A stretch of DNA of 64,000 nucleotides from positions 248,001-312,000 of the forward strand of contig CAMBNV010000001.1 in the NCBI GenBank assembly GCA_945869195.1. Reading direction: 5' to 3'. Of the stretch, positions 61,810-64,000 are shown piece after piece (within the stretch, counting starts at the first letter, position 1; every line of letters begins with the position of its first letter). The notes beneath the pieces were generated by a model. That model saw only the letters and a list, made by a program, of their open reading frames with translations, searched no databases and was not told where the DNA came from. The stretch comes from Gemmatimonas phototrophica (GTDB taxonomy: Bacteria; Gemmatimonadota; Gemmatimonadetes; Gemmatimonadales; Gemmatimonadaceae). The position numbers and the translations under genes were made by a program.

Positions 61810-62576
61810 AGCCGCTCGCCGGGCAGCACGCCCTCGTGACCGGAGCCAACCGCGGGATCGGCGCCGCGATCGCCCGCCATCTCGCAACAGGCGGGGCGAA
61901 TGTCACCCTCCTGGTGCGCACACCAGCGAACGCCGAACCCCTCGCGCAGGCGCTCGAGTCGCTCGGAGGACGCGTGGTGATCGTGAGCGCCGACGTGACC
62001 GACGCGGCCGCGCTCGCGCTCGCGATGAGCGAAGCGGTCGCCGCGCTTGGTCCGGTAGACGTCCTCGTGAACAATGCCGGCACCGCCGAAACGGCGTCTT
62101 TCCACCGCAGTGATGACGCGCTATTCACGCGCATGATCGGCGTGCACCTCATGGCGCCGGTGCACGCGATACAGGCGGTGCTGCCCGCGATGCTCGAGGC
62201 CGGACGCGGCCGGATCGTCAACATCGCGAGTATCGCTGGGCTCGCCGGCGGTCCGTACGTCACCGCCTACGTCGCGGCCAAGCATGCGATGGTCGGCCTG
62301 ACGCGGGCACTCGCCGTGGAGTACCGCAATACGGGCGTGCTCGTGAACGCCGTCTGCCCGGGCTACACCGATACCGAGATGGTCAGCCGTGCCGTGACGC
62401 GCGTTGTCGACAAGACGGGCATCGCCGCCCACGATGCGATCGCGACTATTCTGAAGGACAGCGGGCAACGACGCCTCGCCACCACGGACGAAGTCGCCTT
62501 GGCGACGCTCGCGTTCGCATTGCCGACGTGCACGGTCTCCGGCGAGACGACGCTCGTGATGGGCGATCCGGCATGA
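61806..62576 (+). CDS. Short-chain dehydrogenase/reductase (SDR)
   Basis: A 256-residue SDR with TGANRGIG cofactor motif (residues 12-19), NNAGTAE, the catalytic Ser in NIASIAGLAGG, and Tyr155-Lys159 in YVAAK. In related aromatic acyl-CoA clusters such an enzyme oxidises a 3-hydroxyacyl-CoA or ring alcohol intermediate. Its ATG overlaps the previous stop (ATGA), with AAAGGAG upstream, and its TGA overlaps the MarR gene start. Confidence 0.93.
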   Translation: MKPLAGQHALVTGANRGIGAAIARHLATGGANVTLLVRTPANAEPLAQALESLGGRVVIVSADVTDAAALALAMSEAVAALGPVDVLVNNAGTAETASFHRSDDALFTRMIGVHLMAPVHAIQAVLPAMLEAGRGRIVNIASIAGLAGGPYVTAYVAAKHAMVGLTRALAVEYRNTGVLVNAVCPGYTDTEMVSRAVTRVVDKTGIAAHDAIATILKDSGQRRLATTDEVALATLAFALPTCTVSGETTLVMGDPA

Positions 62577-63061
62577 TGACCGCTCCGGCACTCGACCCGG
62601 AGACGCGATTGCAGCGCGACGACCATGAGGCGTTGCGTCTCTGGCTGCGCCTCTTCACCTGCACCACGATGGTTGAACGCAGAGTCGACCAGATGCTCAA
62701 GCGCGCGTTTGGGTCATCGCTCGCGCGGTTCGACGTGCTCGCACAACTTGACCGTGCACCCGACGGCCTGCGTATGGGCGCACTGTCGGAGGGAACACTC
62801 ACGACGAACGGCAATGTTACGTGGCTGGTCGCCGCGCTCGAGGCCGATGGCCATGTCACGCGTCGAACGGCTCCCGATGATCGGCGCGCGACCGTCGTGC
62901 GCCTCACCGCGGCCGGCCGTCGGCATTTCACCCTCATGGCCCGCGAGCACGAAGCGCTGATCATCCATGGGTTTGCAGGGCTCACCGCACTCGAACGCCG
63001 CACCATGCACACGTTGCTCGGCACCGTGAAGCAGCACCTCAGACTCGAGAGGACCTCCTGA
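62573..63061 (+). CDS. MarR family transcriptional regulator
   Basis: A 162-residue winged-helix regulator. The helix-turn-helix lies around residues 55-85 ([20 protein letters not shown]), the wing has [13 protein letters not shown], and the N- and C-terminal helices form the dimer interface. Located inside the operon, with TGATG overlaps on both sides. It probably represses the operon through the inverted repeat at 59365-59386 and is released by an aromatic acyl-CoA; the ligand is inference. Confidence 0.92.
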   Translation: MMTAPALDPETRLQRDDHEALRLWLRLFTCTTMVERRVDQMLKRAFGSSLARFDVLAQLDRAPDGLRMGALSEGTLTTNGNVTWLVAALEADGHVTRRTAPDDRRATVVRLTAAGRRHFTLMAREHEALIIHGFAGLTALERRTMHTLLGTVKQHLRLERTS

Positions 63062-63909
63062 TGTCGGCTCCGGACCCCATGCTCGCGATGCGTCGGCCCC
63101 TGGCCGCGCGCACTTGTACGCGCTTCGGCTGGTCAACGGCGGAGGCAGGCCGCGTCGGCCTCATCACGCTGACCCGGCCGGAGCGCAAAAATTCACTCAC
63201 ATTCGAGTCGTACGCCGAGCTCCGCGACCTCTTTCGTGAGCTCGCGTACGCCTCGGATGTGCGTGCGATCGTACTCACCGGCGCCGGCGGCAACTTCTGC
63301 TCTGGCGGCGACGTCTTCGAGATCATCGAGCCGCTCACGCGGATGGCGGCGCCGGAGCTGCTCGCCTTCACGCGTCTGACCGGGGACCTCGTCAAAGCGA
63401 TGCGCGCCTGTCCCCAGCCGATTATCGCGGCGGTCGACGGCGTGGCCGCCGGCGCCGGCGCGATCCTCGCGATGGCATCGGACATCCGCCTCGCGACACC
63501 CCGCACGCGCACCGCATTCCTCTTCACGCGCGTCGGACTCGCTGGCTGCGACATGGGCGCCTGCGCGCTCTTGCCACGGATCATCGGCCAGGGGCGGGCC
63601 AGCGAGCTGCTCTTGACCGGCCGCCAGATGGATGCGGTCGAGGGCGAGCGCTGGGGATTCTACAATCAGATCGTGGATGCCGACGCGCTCCTCGCCGAGG
63701 CCATGCGGCGCGCGACCGACCTCGCCAACGGGCCGACGTTTGCGCACGCGATGACCAAGGGGATGCTGCAGCAGGAGTGGAACGTGTCCCTCGAACAGGC
63801 CATTGAGATGGAGGCCCAGGCCCAGGCGCTCTGCATGGGGACGCAGGACTTTCGGCGCGCGTTCGAGGCATTCGCGGCCAAACGGTCCCCCATCTTTGAG
63901 GGAAACTGA
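63061..63909 (+). CDS. Enoyl-CoA hydratase/isomerase family protein
   Basis: A 282-residue crotonase-fold protein with the two oxyanion-hole segments [11 protein letters not shown] and [16 protein letters not shown], and [19 protein letters not shown], where the position of one catalytic Glu of classic hydratases is a Cys-Asp pair. It probably hydrates or cleaves a ring-reduced CoA intermediate of the pathway. The start overlaps the MarR stop by one base. The next gene starts one base after its stop. Confidence 0.92.
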   Translation: MSAPDPMLAMRRPLAARTCTRFGWSTAEAGRVGLITLTRPERKNSLTFESYAELRDLFRELAYASDVRAIVLTGAGGNFCSGGDVFEIIEPLTRMAAPELLAFTRLTGDLVKAMRACPQPIIAAVDGVAAGAGAILAMASDIRLATPRTRTAFLFTRVGLAGCDMGACALLPRIIGQGRASELLLTGRQMDAVEGERWGFYNQIVDADALLAEAMRRATDLANGPTFAHAMTKGMLQQEWNVSLEQAIEMEAQAQALCMGTQDFRRAFEAFAAKRSPIFEGN

Positions 63910-63910
63910 G

Positions 63911-64000
63911 GTGGACACCGCCGCGCCCCCACATCTGTCATGGCCCTTCTTCACCGACGCGCACCGCGCGCTCGCTGCCCACGCCTCCACCTGGGTCGCC
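63911..64000 (+). CDS. Acyl-CoA dehydrogenase-like gene, N-terminal start (cut by window edge)
   Basis: A GTG at 63911, one base after the enoyl-CoA hydratase stop and preceded by GGAAACTGAG, opens a frame that runs to the window end. The 30 codons read as PPHLSWPFFTDAHRALAAHA, which fits the N-terminus of acyl-CoA dehydrogenases from related aromatic acyl-CoA clusters. The family call rests on this short piece plus the operon context. Confidence 0.55.
   Translation, partial: MDTAAPPHLSWPFFTDAHRALAAHASTWVA

Noticed and set aside
1-64000. tRNA, rRNA, CRISPR array, prophage or insertion sequence
   Set aside because: No cloverleaf-like element, regular spaced repeats, integrase or transposase was found on reading both strands by eye. 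A dedicated scan could still find a small RNA.

Overview
The window is one continuous stretch of very GC-rich bacterial chromosome with about 60 protein genes, almost no empty space, many GTG starts and many 1-4 base stop/start overlaps. The mixture suggests a member of Gemmatimonadota or a close relative: large Ig-like lipoproteins, DUF5916 outer-membrane-type proteins, secreted S9 peptidases, MHS and SSS transporters with extra periplasmic inserts, and many lipoprotein signals. This is an inference from gene content and composition; no rRNA marker is present. I see no tRNA, rRNA, CRISPR array, prophage or insertion sequence.

Layout, left to right. 1-3562 (minus): a 3-hydroxyisobutyrate-dehydrogenase-like enzyme, a cysteine-desulfurase-like PLP enzyme, a lipoprotein and a cut-off DUF2203 gene. 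3701-8099: an HMA-like small protein, an MgtE magnesium transporter, two EamA transporters and a SURF1-like protein. 8203-13230: a 1675-residue lipoprotein with about ten Ig-like units and a C-terminal repeat-rich part, followed by a decayed DUF72 gene. 13643-19455: a UMF1-type transporter, an SPFH/ribbon-helix-helix/membrane-protein trio, a class C beta-lactamase-fold hydrolase and a di-heme peroxidase lipoprotein. 19555-25153 (minus): a probable six-gene operon of DtxR/MntR-type regulator, YceI protein, two FtsX-type permeases, a MacB/LolD-type ATPase and a membrane-anchored AttH/CrtC-like protein. 25311-28969: an endostatin-like secreted protein coupled to an S9 peptidase.

29267-36549: PAP2, Nudix, rhodanese and small hypothetical genes (minus); then a dicarboxylate symporter, glycosyltransferase, HAD hydrolase, DUF4097 protein, membrane protein and periplasmic helix-hairpin-helix protein. 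36621-42910 (minus): adhesin-E-like and zinc-ribbon proteins, a probable ornithine cyclodeaminase next to arginase (arginine to ornithine to proline), an SSS symporter with a 32-residue membrane peptide upstream, and cardiolipin synthase. 43128-47527: a molybdenum hydroxylase operon (2Fe-2S subunit, Mo subunit, XdhC, MocA-like). 47547-54423: lipases, a DCC protein, a strictosidine-synthase-like protein, a second MgtE and an MHS transporter. 54494-59222 (minus): DUF5916 protein, a D-serine-dehydratase-like enzyme overlapping RidA, and an HNH nuclease.

59425 to the right edge: a catabolic operon for a CoA-activated aromatic acid (2-aminobenzoyl-CoA or salicylyl-CoA type): fused flavin monooxygenase/old-yellow-enzyme reductase, SDR, MarR regulator, enoyl-CoA hydratase and the start of an acyl-CoA dehydrogenase. 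A perfect 10-2-10 inverted repeat overlaps the -35 box of its promoter, a probable MarR operator.
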